Shown here one piece after another: positions 19,284 through 27,844 of a stretch of 64,000 nt of DNA. The translations under genes were made by a program, and so were the position numbers. Every line of letters begins with the position of its first letter. Positions within the stretch are counted from its first letter, which is position 1. This stretch comes from an uncultured Rhodopila sp. (lineage in GTDB: Bacteria > Pseudomonadota > Alphaproteobacteria > Acetobacterales > Acetobacteraceae). The notes below the pieces were generated by a model that ran no database searches, was not told the DNA's origin, and saw nothing but the letters and a program-made list of their open reading frames with translations. The stretch spans positions 1-64,000 of the forward strand of contig CAIZFE010000042.1 in NCBI GenBank assembly GCA_903932145.1, in the 5' to 3' direction.

Positions 19284-19530
19284 CCTTCGCGGAGCACCCC
19301 TTTGTCGATGGAGGATTTGCCCAATTGAGCACATTCTTTTTTCGGCCGCACTGGCTCGGCGACCGCGAGCACGCGAAGCAGCTTGTTGATCATCTGGGGC
19401 CGACAGCTCCGCTTGCCTGCGCTACCCATGAAGCAAGGTGCAGCCGTTTTTTGCCGTAACGCACCGCCAAACGAGACGCTTCGCCATTGGCGTACCCTAA
19501 CTACGCGACCATGTTTACGTTCGTAAGTGA
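19284..19530 (+). pseudogene. Decayed 3' portion of a GT2 gene, paralogous to the gene at 17207-18154
   Basis: Two blocks match the upstream GT2. Bases 19284-19400 match about 17637-17760 (shared CTTCGCGGA, TTTGTCGATGGAGG, GCCCAA and GAGCAC, giving FAEHPFVDGGFAQLSTFFF beside FAEFIYVDGGFAQTSTFFL). Bases about 19437-19530 match the 3' end at about 18053-18154 (shared GTGCAGCCGTTTT-TGCCG, CTTCGCCATTGG, ACGTTCG-A--TGA). The 300 bases between the blocks are missing and the frame is broken. The end runs into the last codons of the convergent flippase gene. It is a diverged duplicate, not a copy error, because many bases differ. Confidence 0.8.
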
Positions 19531-20882
19531 CCTAAGCGGATCAGCGACGCTCTGAACGTGGATGGCCTGAATGTCGCCATTACGTCGACGCCAAGGATGT
19601 TTTGCTCAGTGCCGTAAACGTAAAAACCGAGCATTGCAGTCTCCCCAATAACATTGGCGATCGCGGTGCCGACAACACCGAGAGCGGGAACCAGGAGCAC
19701 ATTTAAAATGAAAGTGATAGTGGCGCTCAAGCCCATGTAGGTCACTTTTTGCGTCGTCTCTCGCCGGTTGATAAACAACGAACCGTAAGCGACTTGCGCA
19801 AAGCGAACGGGAATAACCAGAGCGAGAATGACCAGCGCCGGCTCGGCGCCAACATATCGCGACCCGAAAAGTAACATGATGGTCCATTTGGCGGAGACCA
19901 CAATCCCACCCCAGAACAATAGGCCCAGCAGCAACATTGCGGGTAAACCAACATGAAAAGCGGCTGCAAATGTGCTGCGGTCATGCTCCGCCCACCGGCA
20001 AAGCTTGGAAATCAGAAATTTTACGTAGATGACCTGGGGGACTATGCAAATTGTCCCCACAATAAGGTAGGCCACATTAAATAGGGCTGCGGCACTGGCT
20101 CCAGCCATCCAGTTGAGGATGACGAGCGCTCCCTGGGCATTGACAATATAGAAAACTGTTACGAGATCGAACGGTCCCGCCTCCTTCAGCGTCTGGATTA
20201 CAGAAGGACGGGGTTGCGGCTCTTTCGCATACTGGGTGGCCGGCGCGAGGTAACTCAGGCGAAGTTCGTTCTGCAATAATTTCCGCCAAAACAGCAGCCC
20301 AAGGGCAGTCACCAGCACAGCGATACCCGCATAGCCGCCCAAGACGAAGCTAATACTATTGATTGACAATGCTGCCGCTACCATCAGTGTCGCAAAGCGT
20401 CCCACCTGGGTGGCGGTTTGCCAAATGGCAAGCGCGCTGTAGCGGTCCTCAAGTTGAAAGCGGGCCGAGGTCAGTTCCACCATGATCTGGCCGAGCAGAA
20501 TTGAAATCGAGTATAGCAGAATCAACGGCCGCGTATCGCCGAATTGTTTACCGCTAAAGACATAGATGGCCAAGGCCAACGCACAGAGAGAACTTGTTAG
20601 TGCGACCAGGATCGCGCTCGAACGAAACCAACGTTTAGCCGCGGCATGCTCGCGGCCGAAAACCTGAAGTAGGAAGTAGTTTACACCGGCGGAGCCTATG
20701 GGGGTGAGGAAATTTATGGTCGCAAGAAGTGCCGCAACCTGGCCATAATCCGTTGTGGCCAGCAAGCGCGCGAGGAGCACCTGGATGAACATAGCCAGCC
20801 CTGAAGTGATCAAGGTCCCTGTGAATAATACCGATATTGTCGCAAAAAACCGCATGAACTGCGGAACAAGCGTCGCACTCAC
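19515..20882 (-). CDS. Polysaccharide flippase (Wzx-like, MOP superfamily)
   Basis: A 455-residue protein with 12-13 hydrophobic helices and the family's opening pattern (FTGTLITSGLAMFIQVLLARLLATTDYGQVA), then FLTPIGSAGVNYFLLQVFGRE. It would flip undecaprenyl-linked repeat units across the inner membrane. It begins with GTG inside the GTGA overlap with the upstream GT4 stop, so the two are translated together. Its last codons lie over the end of the decayed GT2 relic (19515-19530), so the natural C-terminus may have been altered by that rearrangement. Confidence 0.9.
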   Translation of the reverse strand: MSATLVPQFMRFFATISVLFTGTLITSGLAMFIQVLLARLLATTDYGQVAALLATINFLTPIGSAGVNYFLLQVFGREHAAAKRWFRSSAILVALTSSLCALALAIYVFSGKQFGDTRPLILLYSISILLGQIMVELTSARFQLEDRYSALAIWQTATQVGRFATLMVAAALSINSISFVLGGYAGIAVLVTALGLLFWRKLLQNELRLSYLAPATQYAKEPQPRPSVIQTLKEAGPFDLVTVFYIVNAQGALVILNWMAGASAAALFNVAYLIVGTICIVPQVIYVKFLISKLCRWAEHDRSTFAAAFHVGLPAMLLLGLLFWGGIVVSAKWTIMLLFGSRYVGAEPALVILALVIPVRFAQVAYGSLFINRRETTQKVTYMGLSATITFILNVLLVPALGVVGTAIANVIGETAMLGFYVYGTEQNILGVDVMATFRPSTFRASLIRLGHLRT

Positions 20883-22060
20883 CGGACCAGATCCACATCA
20901 TCGCCCAGCATGCGCCGATATAGTGTCAGATGGGCTTGGAAATTACGATCGATGGAAAATTTGTCGCGCGCCTTCCGAAGGGCAAGAGCGCTCATCGAGT
21001 GGTATAGGCGATGATCGGTTGCCAAGCGGCCCAGGCGTTCGGCGAAGGCATTGACGTCGTTATCGTCAATTAAAAACCCTGTTTCACCATCCGTTACGAG
21101 TTCGCGGGTACCCGGAATATTGGCGCAGACGACAGGGATTCCATGATGCATTGCCTCTATGACAGAAACCGGCATTCCTTCCCATAGCGATGGAAGAATC
21201 AGAACTCGAGTCTGCGCCAGTCGCAGCATCGCGTCCTCATGGGTCAGAGAGCCGAAGAAAGTAACCTGATCGGATAGCCCGAACTGGTCGACGCGATCCC
21301 GCAGCGCGGCTTCGGCTTCACCACCGCCAATGATGCAAAGCTTCGGGCGGGCTGGACGCATGGCGAGCAGGATGTCTGGGAGAATCATAATATTCTTCGC
21401 GGTCACAACACGGCCGAGGTATGCTAGATCAAATTCAGGAGCAGCCATCAGGGGGCCGGTATTGGGACAGCCATTGGGAATGACCTCGAACCGATCCCCT
21501 GGCCCAAGAAGGTGATCCTCTTTCGCAATCCGCCAATCCCCCTCGGAGACGAAAACGGTCGTCGCCGACCGGCGGATAGAGAAGCGGTCAGAACGCCAGC
21601 CGAGGTGGCGAAGAATACCTTGCTTTTGACGGTAATGGTGACCATGGATCGTGAAAATCATGCCTGATCTGAAACGTTTTGGGATGAGGGCGGCGGGGAG
21701 TGCGGCCCTGCCCCCATGGGCATGAAGGATAACGTCGCGACCGACATGCCTAAGATAACGCGTCAAGTCTTTGGCATGCTGGATAGACCTGGCTCGTGCG
21801 CTGAAATCGAACTCTAATGTTTCAATTCCAAACCGGTTGGCTTCCGCGATGATATAGGAATTGCGGTGACTGGCGAGGGAGACCGATATCCCCTGCTCCG
21901 CCAGCCACCGCGTTAAGGCAAGAACAACCGTTGTACCGCCGCCAGGGTCACCATCGCCAACGATTTGGAGAACACGCCCCGCTTTGCGCGGCTTTGTGGC
22001 CCATTCTGACAAATCCCGACTCGGAGAAGAATGTGCGGAACCGAAAGCCATAATATCCAC
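20879..22060 (-). CDS. Glycosyltransferase family 4
   Basis: About 393 residues, a GT-B fold. The N-terminal domain has GDGDPGGGTTVVLALTRWL, and HAHGGRAALPAAL and FTIHGHHY follow. The C-terminal donor domain has VIPNGCP, LAYLGRVVTAKN and the retaining motif LPSLWEGMPVSVIEAMHHGIPVV (E-x7-E). GTG 22060 is preferred because GGGAG lies 9 bases upstream; an ATG at 22111 has no ribosome binding site and the ATG at 22051 is 18 bases from it. The stop overlaps the flippase start. It adds a sugar to the lipid-linked subunit; donor not predictable. Confidence 0.88.
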   Translation of the reverse strand: MDIMAFGSAHSSPSRDLSEWATKPRKAGRVLQIVGDGDPGGGTTVVLALTRWLAEQGISVSLASHRNSYIIAEANRFGIETLEFDFSARARSIQHAKDLTRYLRHVGRDVILHAHGGRAALPAALIPKRFRSGMIFTIHGHHYRQKQGILRHLGWRSDRFSIRRSATTVFVSEGDWRIAKEDHLLGPGDRFEVIPNGCPNTGPLMAAPEFDLAYLGRVVTAKNIMILPDILLAMRPARPKLCIIGGGEAEAALRDRVDQFGLSDQVTFFGSLTHEDAMLRLAQTRVLILPSLWEGMPVSVIEAMHHGIPVVCANIPGTRELVTDGETGFLIDDNDVNAFAERLGRLATDHRLYHSMSALALRKARDKFSIDRNFQAHLTLYRRMLGDDVDLVR

Positions 22061-22111
22061 TAGTTGAATCTCCCTTCGTCGCCGCGAACCGGCGATCCGA
22101 GTATATCCCAT

Positions 22112-22611
22112 GAACTACGTTAGGGATATCCGCACGATTGTGAGATAGTGAGTAACGTGGTCGCATCGATGGAAAGCCCAAGCTCCGGATCCGTGTATGG
22201 CCTGTCCGGGTCGAAAGCGAGAGCATCCGTTTGAGTTCGACGCAACAATTTGGCAAGGGCTGTGATGGGCGCGGGTCGCACCATAAGCGCGAGAGGGTGA
22301 CAGAGAGCCAGTGACGTGGGTGGAAGCAGGAGTTCAGCGCAGTGTAACGTGGGTTTGACGGTACTAAATTATTGCATGTGCTATAGGAACAAGCTTGGCC
22401 TACAATGTAAAGTTGACCCGCGGGGTCGAGAAACTTATCCGGTATGAGATTTTCGGAGGTTGCGATTCTGTGTAAATGATAAAGAGTCTGACTTTGCTCG
22501 GGAACTATCGTGAAATTGTAAATGGCGGAATTTAATCCGCCTGAACGGACAGGAGAAGTGCCCGGCGATGAGACTGCCTTAAGGAACCCAGCAAGCCTTC
22601 GGGAGAATAGA
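22112..22611. other. Divergent promoter region, no gene recognised
   Basis: About 500 bases between the GT4 and the beta-propeller gene. A possible plus-strand promoter has TTGACG (22355-22360) and, 18 bases on, TGCTAT, 230 bases before the next start codon. The region is AT-richer than the coding flanks. Nothing else could be supported. Confidence 0.4.
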
Positions 22612-23586
22612 ATGACGTTTGGGTCCAAAATAACCGACACAATTGGCAAGCTACACCGAAAGTTTTGGCGGGAAGAATGGAATGTCGGGGTCATAGCTCA
22701 ATCGGCAGAAGAGATATTCCGCAACGGCATTACCCAGCCTGTTCGTTGGCTGCCCCAGCGCAGCCCGTGGGAGATGTTGGCCGATCCTTCAGTCGTCACG
22801 ACTCCGAATGGAAATAGGTTTCTGCTGACCGAGCGGATGAACCATTGGAGTGGCCGTGGTGAGATCTGGTCTGCTCCTATTCTGGCGTCGGCGGACTTCG
22901 CTAAGTTGGAATTGGCGCCATGGATTCACGCTAGTTGTCATCTATCGTATCCGTTTCCATTCCATGATGACGGCGGTAGCTTATGGTTTATGATGGAGAG
23001 TTGGGAATCTGGAGCGCTTCACTTGTGGCGAGAGGAGGAAGGCGCACTACGGCATATAGGACCAGTGATTGAGGCCCCGGTGCTGGATGCGACGCCTTGG
23101 TATGATGGCTCGGAATGGTGGCTTTTCTGCACATTCCGTAATGATGGATCGAATGAACGGTTGCAACTTTTCTACTCAAGTCATCCGGCTGGTCCATGGG
23201 TCGCCCACCCAGCCAACCCGATCAAGCAGGACCGCGCTTCAAGCCGGCCCGCAGGTCCGCTGTTCTGGGCGGATGGGAAGCTTGTCCGACCCGCTCAGGA
23301 CTGTAGCAAAACGTATGGCGGCGCGATCGTCCTCAACGAGGTCGTTCGCCTCGATCACGAAGGTTTTCAGGAAGTTGAGGTCCGACGTCTCGCACCGGAC
23401 GTCGCTTACCCCGACGGGCTGCACACGCTGTGCCCGGCTGGAGATCAGACGATCGTCGATGGCAAGCGGTGGGCCTTCCAGGTGTTAGACGTTCCGTGCA
23501 AGCTGGCTTCGGCTTTGCAGGGACGTGTCCGACCGCTCGGCCGAGCGGGTCTGCCGGGTCGCGCTTTCCTGCCGCGGATACGCTAG
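22612..23586 (+). CDS. GINT1-like N-terminal beta-propeller protein (putative exopolysaccharide enzyme)
   Basis: A 324-residue protein matching the pattern of the domain named after the N-terminus of plant glucosamine inositolphosphorylceramide transferase 1. This is a five-bladed, GH43/GH32-like propeller. Recognisable segments are WEMLADPSVV, CHLSYPFPFHDDG, WWLFCTFRND, LQLFYSSHPAGPWVAHPANPIK, the strongly conserved SRPAGPLFWADGKLVRPAQDCSKTYG (about residues 214-239) and GLHTLCPAGDQTIVDGKRW. ATG 22612 is chosen because GGGAG lies 8 bases upstream. Bacterial stand-alone versions occur beside glycosyltransferases; their reaction is not established. The gene is transcribed alone inside the exopolysaccharide locus, convergent with the priming transferase. 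Confidence 0.75.
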   Translation: MTFGSKITDTIGKLHRKFWREEWNVGVIAQSAEEIFRNGITQPVRWLPQRSPWEMLADPSVVTTPNGNRFLLTERMNHWSGRGEIWSAPILASADFAKLELAPWIHASCHLSYPFPFHDDGGSLWFMMESWESGALHLWREEEGALRHIGPVIEAPVLDATPWYDGSEWWLFCTFRNDGSNERLQLFYSSHPAGPWVAHPANPIKQDRASSRPAGPLFWADGKLVRPAQDCSKTYGGAIVLNEVVRLDHEGFQEVEVRRLAPDVAYPDGLHTLCPAGDQTIVDGKRWAFQVLDVPCKLASALQGRVRPLGRAGLPGRAFLPRIR

Positions 23587-23808
23587 TGGATTGAATATCC
23601 TCGGTGACATTGAAACGGTGACGTTGCATGCAACGTCCGATGAACGCTGCGTCCCGCAGTTTGAGGGCTGCTTACAGCATGGTGGGCTCGCCAAATATGT
23701 TTTAAGGGGGAATGCGTCAGCCTGGCGTTGCCCATCGCGCTGATACTTGCGCCGGTGCGGCTGAAAGGACGCAATTGATGCTTTCGGTAACGTGCCGGGT
23801 CGGCCTCC

Positions 23809-25386
23809 TTAGAGCGCATTCTCATGTCCAAAAGCGCAGGACAGCGTCTTGAACAAGATCCGAATGTCGAAGAAAATAGACCAATTTTCGATATAGTAAA
23901 GATCGTGGTCAACCCTGTTACCCAGTTGCTCCAATGTATCGGTTGGACCGCGCCATCCGCAGACTTGCGCCCAACCGGTAATACCCGGCTTGATGCGGTA
24001 CCGTGACGGGTAATCCCGGATGGCCTTGGCGTAAATGATACCGCCGGCTGTGGCAAAAGGGGAATGCGGCCGCGGCCCGACGAGCCACATGTCGCCGCGA
24101 AGCACATTGAGAAGTTGCGGGAGCTCATCCAGGCTCGTCTTTCGTAGGATGCGTCCGATCGAGGACACGCGAGGATCGTTGCGGGTGGTTAGTTTAAGGG
24201 TCTGCGGATTCCGCATGCTGGCAGCGACGTGCATCGTTCTAAACTTCATAATATCGAATGTGTGTCCGCCGAAGCCGCGGCGTTCTTGGCGAAAGAAAAC
24301 CGGCCCGGGATCCGAGAGTTTGATGGCGATGGCTATGGCAAGCATGACGGGCGCTACGATACCGAGCAGCACGAGCGCAAGGGTCCTATCTTGCACGTCT
24401 TTCATGGCCCAGCGCCAACCGGCTAACGGACAATCGGTTATTTTGACGAGGATCATGTTCCCGAAATTATTCGCTTCGCCTCTGATCCACGAATCCGGGT
24501 ACAACGCGACATCATCGCCGTTCTCGGGGCTGGGTGCCAACAGGACAGTAAGGGGAAGGCTCCGCAGAACACGCGTGGCCTCCCGGATGCGATCTGGCCG
24601 GGACAATGGCAGCCTCAGGATGACGGCATCGACGGGATTGATCCGCAGGAATCTCAGGGCACCTTCCAACGCGGTTTCAGCAGGGTCGTTTGGGCCGGAT
24701 AAGTGCCATGTTCCGGTGACACGATTGTCCGGCAACTTCTCCAAGGCGGCGCGCAAAGATGCGGCCGCCGTCCCGCTGTCGGCAATGACATAGATCCTGC
24801 GTCCCACGACACCCGAGTGCCGGAGCCTAACCGCGAGACTGGCGAGGACCATGCGCGAGAGGGCGATGCCGGAAATACCGGCGGCCGCGAAACCGCAGCC
24901 GGTCATGGCTGTTTCATCCGTAATGCCCGATTGGATCAGCATCTGACCAAGTAAAGGTACGAACGAAATCAGACCCGCCGCAAACGCTCGGGCCGCCGCC
25001 TCACGTCCCCGTGCCAACACCCTGAATTCGTACAGGCGAAAGGATTGGAAGACACAATGGATCATGGCGGCGACAAGGGCGGCGACAACCCAGTGAAACT
25101 GCCACCACTGGTCGAGTGTCTGCGGCGATAGACCTCTGAACCAGACAAGGCCGAAAACGCAGAATATCAAATAATCGAATACCTGAACGCAGGCGATGAA
25201 GCGCCTACGAGATGCGATACGCTGCAATCGCGTACTCCAGCCCGAAGGTGCCTTGTCGGCTCTAATCGTCCCGGTGGTGACGTTCAATATATCCGTCAAT
25301 TTTTTTCCTCGTTTGTCGTATTGATCAGGTTGAGCAGAATAATCCACCAACGTAGAACAATGCGTCCATTCAGTTTGGGGGCTCAT
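23809..25386 (-). CDS. Undecaprenyl-phosphate glycosylphosphotransferase (WcaJ/GumD-type priming enzyme)
   Basis: Up to 525 residues. Four N-terminal helices and a CoA-binding-like domain are followed by a fifth membrane helix and the bacterial sugar transferase domain. That domain carries IKLSDPGPVFFRQERRGFGGHTFDIMKFRTMH, SLDELPQLLNVLRGDMWLVGPRPH and YRIKPGITGWAQVCGWRGPTDT, all signature stretches. It transfers sugar-1-phosphate (glucose in close relatives) to undecaprenyl phosphate, the first step of repeat-unit assembly. Two starts are possible: ATG 25386 (AGGGGG 5 bases upstream) or TTG 25299, which has a very good GAGG-A7 leader. It marks the far edge of the exopolysaccharide locus. Confidence 0.92.
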   Translation of the reverse strand: MSPQTEWTHCSTLVDYSAQPDQYDKRGKKLTDILNVTTGTIRADKAPSGWSTRLQRIASRRRFIACVQVFDYLIFCVFGLVWFRGLSPQTLDQWWQFHWVVAALVAAMIHCVFQSFRLYEFRVLARGREAAARAFAAGLISFVPLLGQMLIQSGITDETAMTGCGFAAAGISGIALSRMVLASLAVRLRHSGVVGRRIYVIADSGTAAASLRAALEKLPDNRVTGTWHLSGPNDPAETALEGALRFLRINPVDAVILRLPLSRPDRIREATRVLRSLPLTVLLAPSPENGDDVALYPDSWIRGEANNFGNMILVKITDCPLAGWRWAMKDVQDRTLALVLLGIVAPVMLAIAIAIKLSDPGPVFFRQERRGFGGHTFDIMKFRTMHVAASMRNPQTLKLTTRNDPRVSSIGRILRKTSLDELPQLLNVLRGDMWLVGPRPHSPFATAGGIIYAKAIRDYPSRYRIKPGITGWAQVCGWRGPTDTLEQLGNRVDHDLYYIENWSIFFDIRILFKTLSCAFGHENAL

Positions 25387-26503
25387 ATAGCCCCCTGGTC
25401 TTAACGAAAGAAAGTTGAGCAGATACGATTCTGTACAATATGCACCATCGTAATCCCGCCTTCTGATAAAGACCTCTGCGGATGAACGAATTCAGGAGAG
25501 CGAAGGACTGCTGTCACAACGGAACAATGCGCCATCTACCAACGCAGTAGATCAGGTCCACTAAAGAATCCCCGAACCCGATCGGGTCAAGACGCATAAT
25601 CTGCCTGTTGTTTTTAGAAAACGAATTCCGTGTGATCAAGAGCAGATGACATTTGAAGCTTCCCCATGTTGTGAGAGTGGTAGGTCGATTCGCTTATTGA
25701 AGGCTAATCCATGTCTAATAGCAGATCCCGTTGCAATCAACCTAATACAGCTTGGGCGCGGCGACGCAAGTGGCAAAAACAGATCGCATCGAAGCAAAAT
25801 AGTATTATATATGTAATATAAACAGCGAAAATTATAGCGTTTGAGTATTTTTGCCGATAATCGTAGCGTTGCGTGCCAAATTATCGGCATTTGGCTCGTC
25901 TCATGATATCGGTTCTGGATACTGGCAGCGCGGCAGCGGTTTGGCCGTCCGCCGCCAAATTTCTTGTGAACACTTCTGGCCGTGCGCCGAACGGGTTCTC
26001 TCTCCTGCGTTCTGTTGGCTTGCCGGTCGGTCACTCGTTGCGTTTGTTTAGAGGGTTAATCTGTGGCCTGCCCGGCGATCCGCAAGGCGAGTAGCTGCAT
26101 GTTTCTCTTGCTGCGGCTGGACTCGGCGCGACTCCCGACAAATATCCCGCCACACCCGCTTTGTAGGACTCATCTGCGCGGAGCTTGAACTTCGAGCCGG
26201 CGAAATACGGCGCGAGCAAGCGGCAATTCCGCAGCGATGTGACGCCGCGGTTCACTTGCTTGGGTGCGTTCGTCATCGAAGAACCGGCCGAACCTTCTCA
26301 CATTGCGTCGGCTCAGGCCCGGCCGTCCCGCATCTTGGGCGGCCTCGAGCCCGCGGCCATCATGATGATGCAGGGCGTGTGCGTTGCCGCGACGATCCCG
26401 TTCGCGCAAAAGTCGTCAGTTTCAATCGGAAGGCTCACGCAGACTTCTGAAGGCCGATGGATGTCCGGGGGACCGGCAGAACGATCTAACTGATTGAAAA
26501 AAT
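25387..26503. other. Gene-free, AT-rich gap between exopolysaccharide locus and integrase remnant
   Basis: No convincing gene in about 1.1 kb. From 25400 to 26050 the base composition is clearly more AT-rich than the rest of the window (for example ATAGTATTATATATGTAATA at 25799-25818). From 26090 to 26490 it is GC-rich, with open frames on both strands (26185-26493 plus, 26170-26409 minus), but neither product was recognised and neither has a ribosome binding site. It probably contains decayed mobile DNA. Confidence 0.5.
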
Positions 26504-26550
26504 TGGCGGACCCGATACGATTCGAACGTACGACCTTTGCCTTCGGAGGG
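26504..26550 (-). pseudogene. 3' half of tRNA-Arg(CCG), probable integrase attachment site
   Basis: Read on the minus strand, the 47 bases start CCCTCCGAAGGC (anticodon loop with CCG), continue through a variable region and an intact T-arm (GTACG-TTCGAAT-CGTAT), and end CGGGTCC-G-CCA, a full acceptor 3' strand with discriminator base and CCA. The 5' half (D-arm and acceptor 5' strand) is absent. Tyrosine integrases commonly recombine in the anticodon-to-T-arm portion of tRNA genes and leave such 3' halves as attL/attR. An integrase remnant starts 148 bases away. Confidence 0.8.
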
Positions 26551-26697
26551 TTATAGCATCGGGTGACAAGGAGTGACGGAACGCGTCATAAGGAGCCAGA
26601 AACAGTTAGTTAGCGTTCACTGGCATAGCGTTACGGCGCGTGACGGGGTAGCCGCGGGTATCCACAGGGTATCCGCAAAGGCGCTAAGAACCAGACG

Positions 26698-27844
26698 ATG
26701 CCCCCGCAACGAATGAATGAACGCACGCTCACGGCGCCACCGGTAGGGAAGACCCTTTGGGATACCAAAGTGCGCGGTCTGGGTGCGTGGCGGCGGGTTG
26801 TGGGCGGAGATGTGAACTTCGTTTTCAAGTTCAGAAGCCCAACTGCCAGGGAGGCGACCGGCCGGGGAGTTCAACGCCTGATGACGATTGGTCGATGGGG
26901 GCGGGGTGACTACGGTATCGACACCGCAGGCTAGGAGGCCACTGCCCATCGGGACGCCATACGCCTGGGCAAGGACCCAGCCGAGGAGCGTGACGCCCGC
27001 AAAGCTAAACCCACTATTTCCGAGTTGTGCGACGCATATATGGCGGCTGTGGACACGCTTCTGCTGCGGCGTGCGGGCCGAGCAAAGAAAGCCAGCACGA
27101 TTGCCAGCGACAAGAGCCGGATTAACGGACACATCAAGCCTCTTCTAGGGAACCTTGCGGCTGATGCTCTGACCGCGAAGCAGATCACCAAGTTTATGCA
27201 CGATGTCGCGGCGGGGAAGACGGCAAAGCGGGAGAAACTGGACAAGAAGCGGGCGCTTTCCAACGTGCGCGGTGGCAAGGGCGCCGCAACCCGCACGGTC
27301 GGCTTATTGGGGGCCATCTTCACCTATGCGGTCACCGAGGGCATTCGCCCCGACAACCCGGTGCACGGAGTGACGCGGTTTGCCGACAAGAAGAAAGACC
27401 GTAGGCTCTCGGACGTGGAATACGAGAAACTGGGGGAGGGCTTGGACCTTGCGGCGACCGGTGGCGTAAACTTGACCGGGATTGCCGCAGTGCGCCTTCT
27501 GATCCTTACGGGCTGGCGAACGGGGGATGCGGTCAAGCTGCTTTGGGACAACCCGGACACAAAGCGCCGTGTGGCTCGGCTGCAAGATACGAAGTCAGAT
27601 GCCAGAGTGCGCCCGCTCTCCCTTAGCGCCCTGGAATTGATCTTGGCCCAGCCTCGCACGAGTAGCCCATACGTTTTCCCGGCCAGGATTGCCAATCGAC
27701 CGCTGCAAGGATTGCCTCGGATGTTCGACGCCATAAAGGAGAAGGCCAAACTAGCTGAGGACATCACGCCTCATGTTCTCAGGCACTCGTTCTGCTCGCT
27801 TGCCGGTGACCCGGGCTACAACGACGCAGTTATCGGCGCCCTAG
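26698..27844 (+). pseudogene. Tyrosine recombinase/integrase, interrupted and truncated
   Basis: A single frame runs from ATG 26698 but has a TAG at 26932-26934, between DTAG and EATAHRDAIRLGKDPAEER, in the middle of the arm/core linker region. Beyond it the core-binding domain (PTISELCDAYMAAVD) and catalytic domain continue with the first catalytic Arg (LTGWRTGDAVKLLW) and the HxxR box (HVLRHSF). The sequence ends at DAVIGAL, where an IS element starts, so the second catalytic His and the nucleophilic Tyr are gone. It cannot be functional. It belongs to the P4-like/phage integrase group and sits beside the tRNA-Arg fragment, so it is the relic of an integrated island. Confidence 0.88.

Noticed and set aside
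26170-26493. Overlapping open frames on both strands near the tRNA fragment
   Set aside because: No ribosome binding site or recognisable domain; could be decayed mobile DNA but no family could be named.
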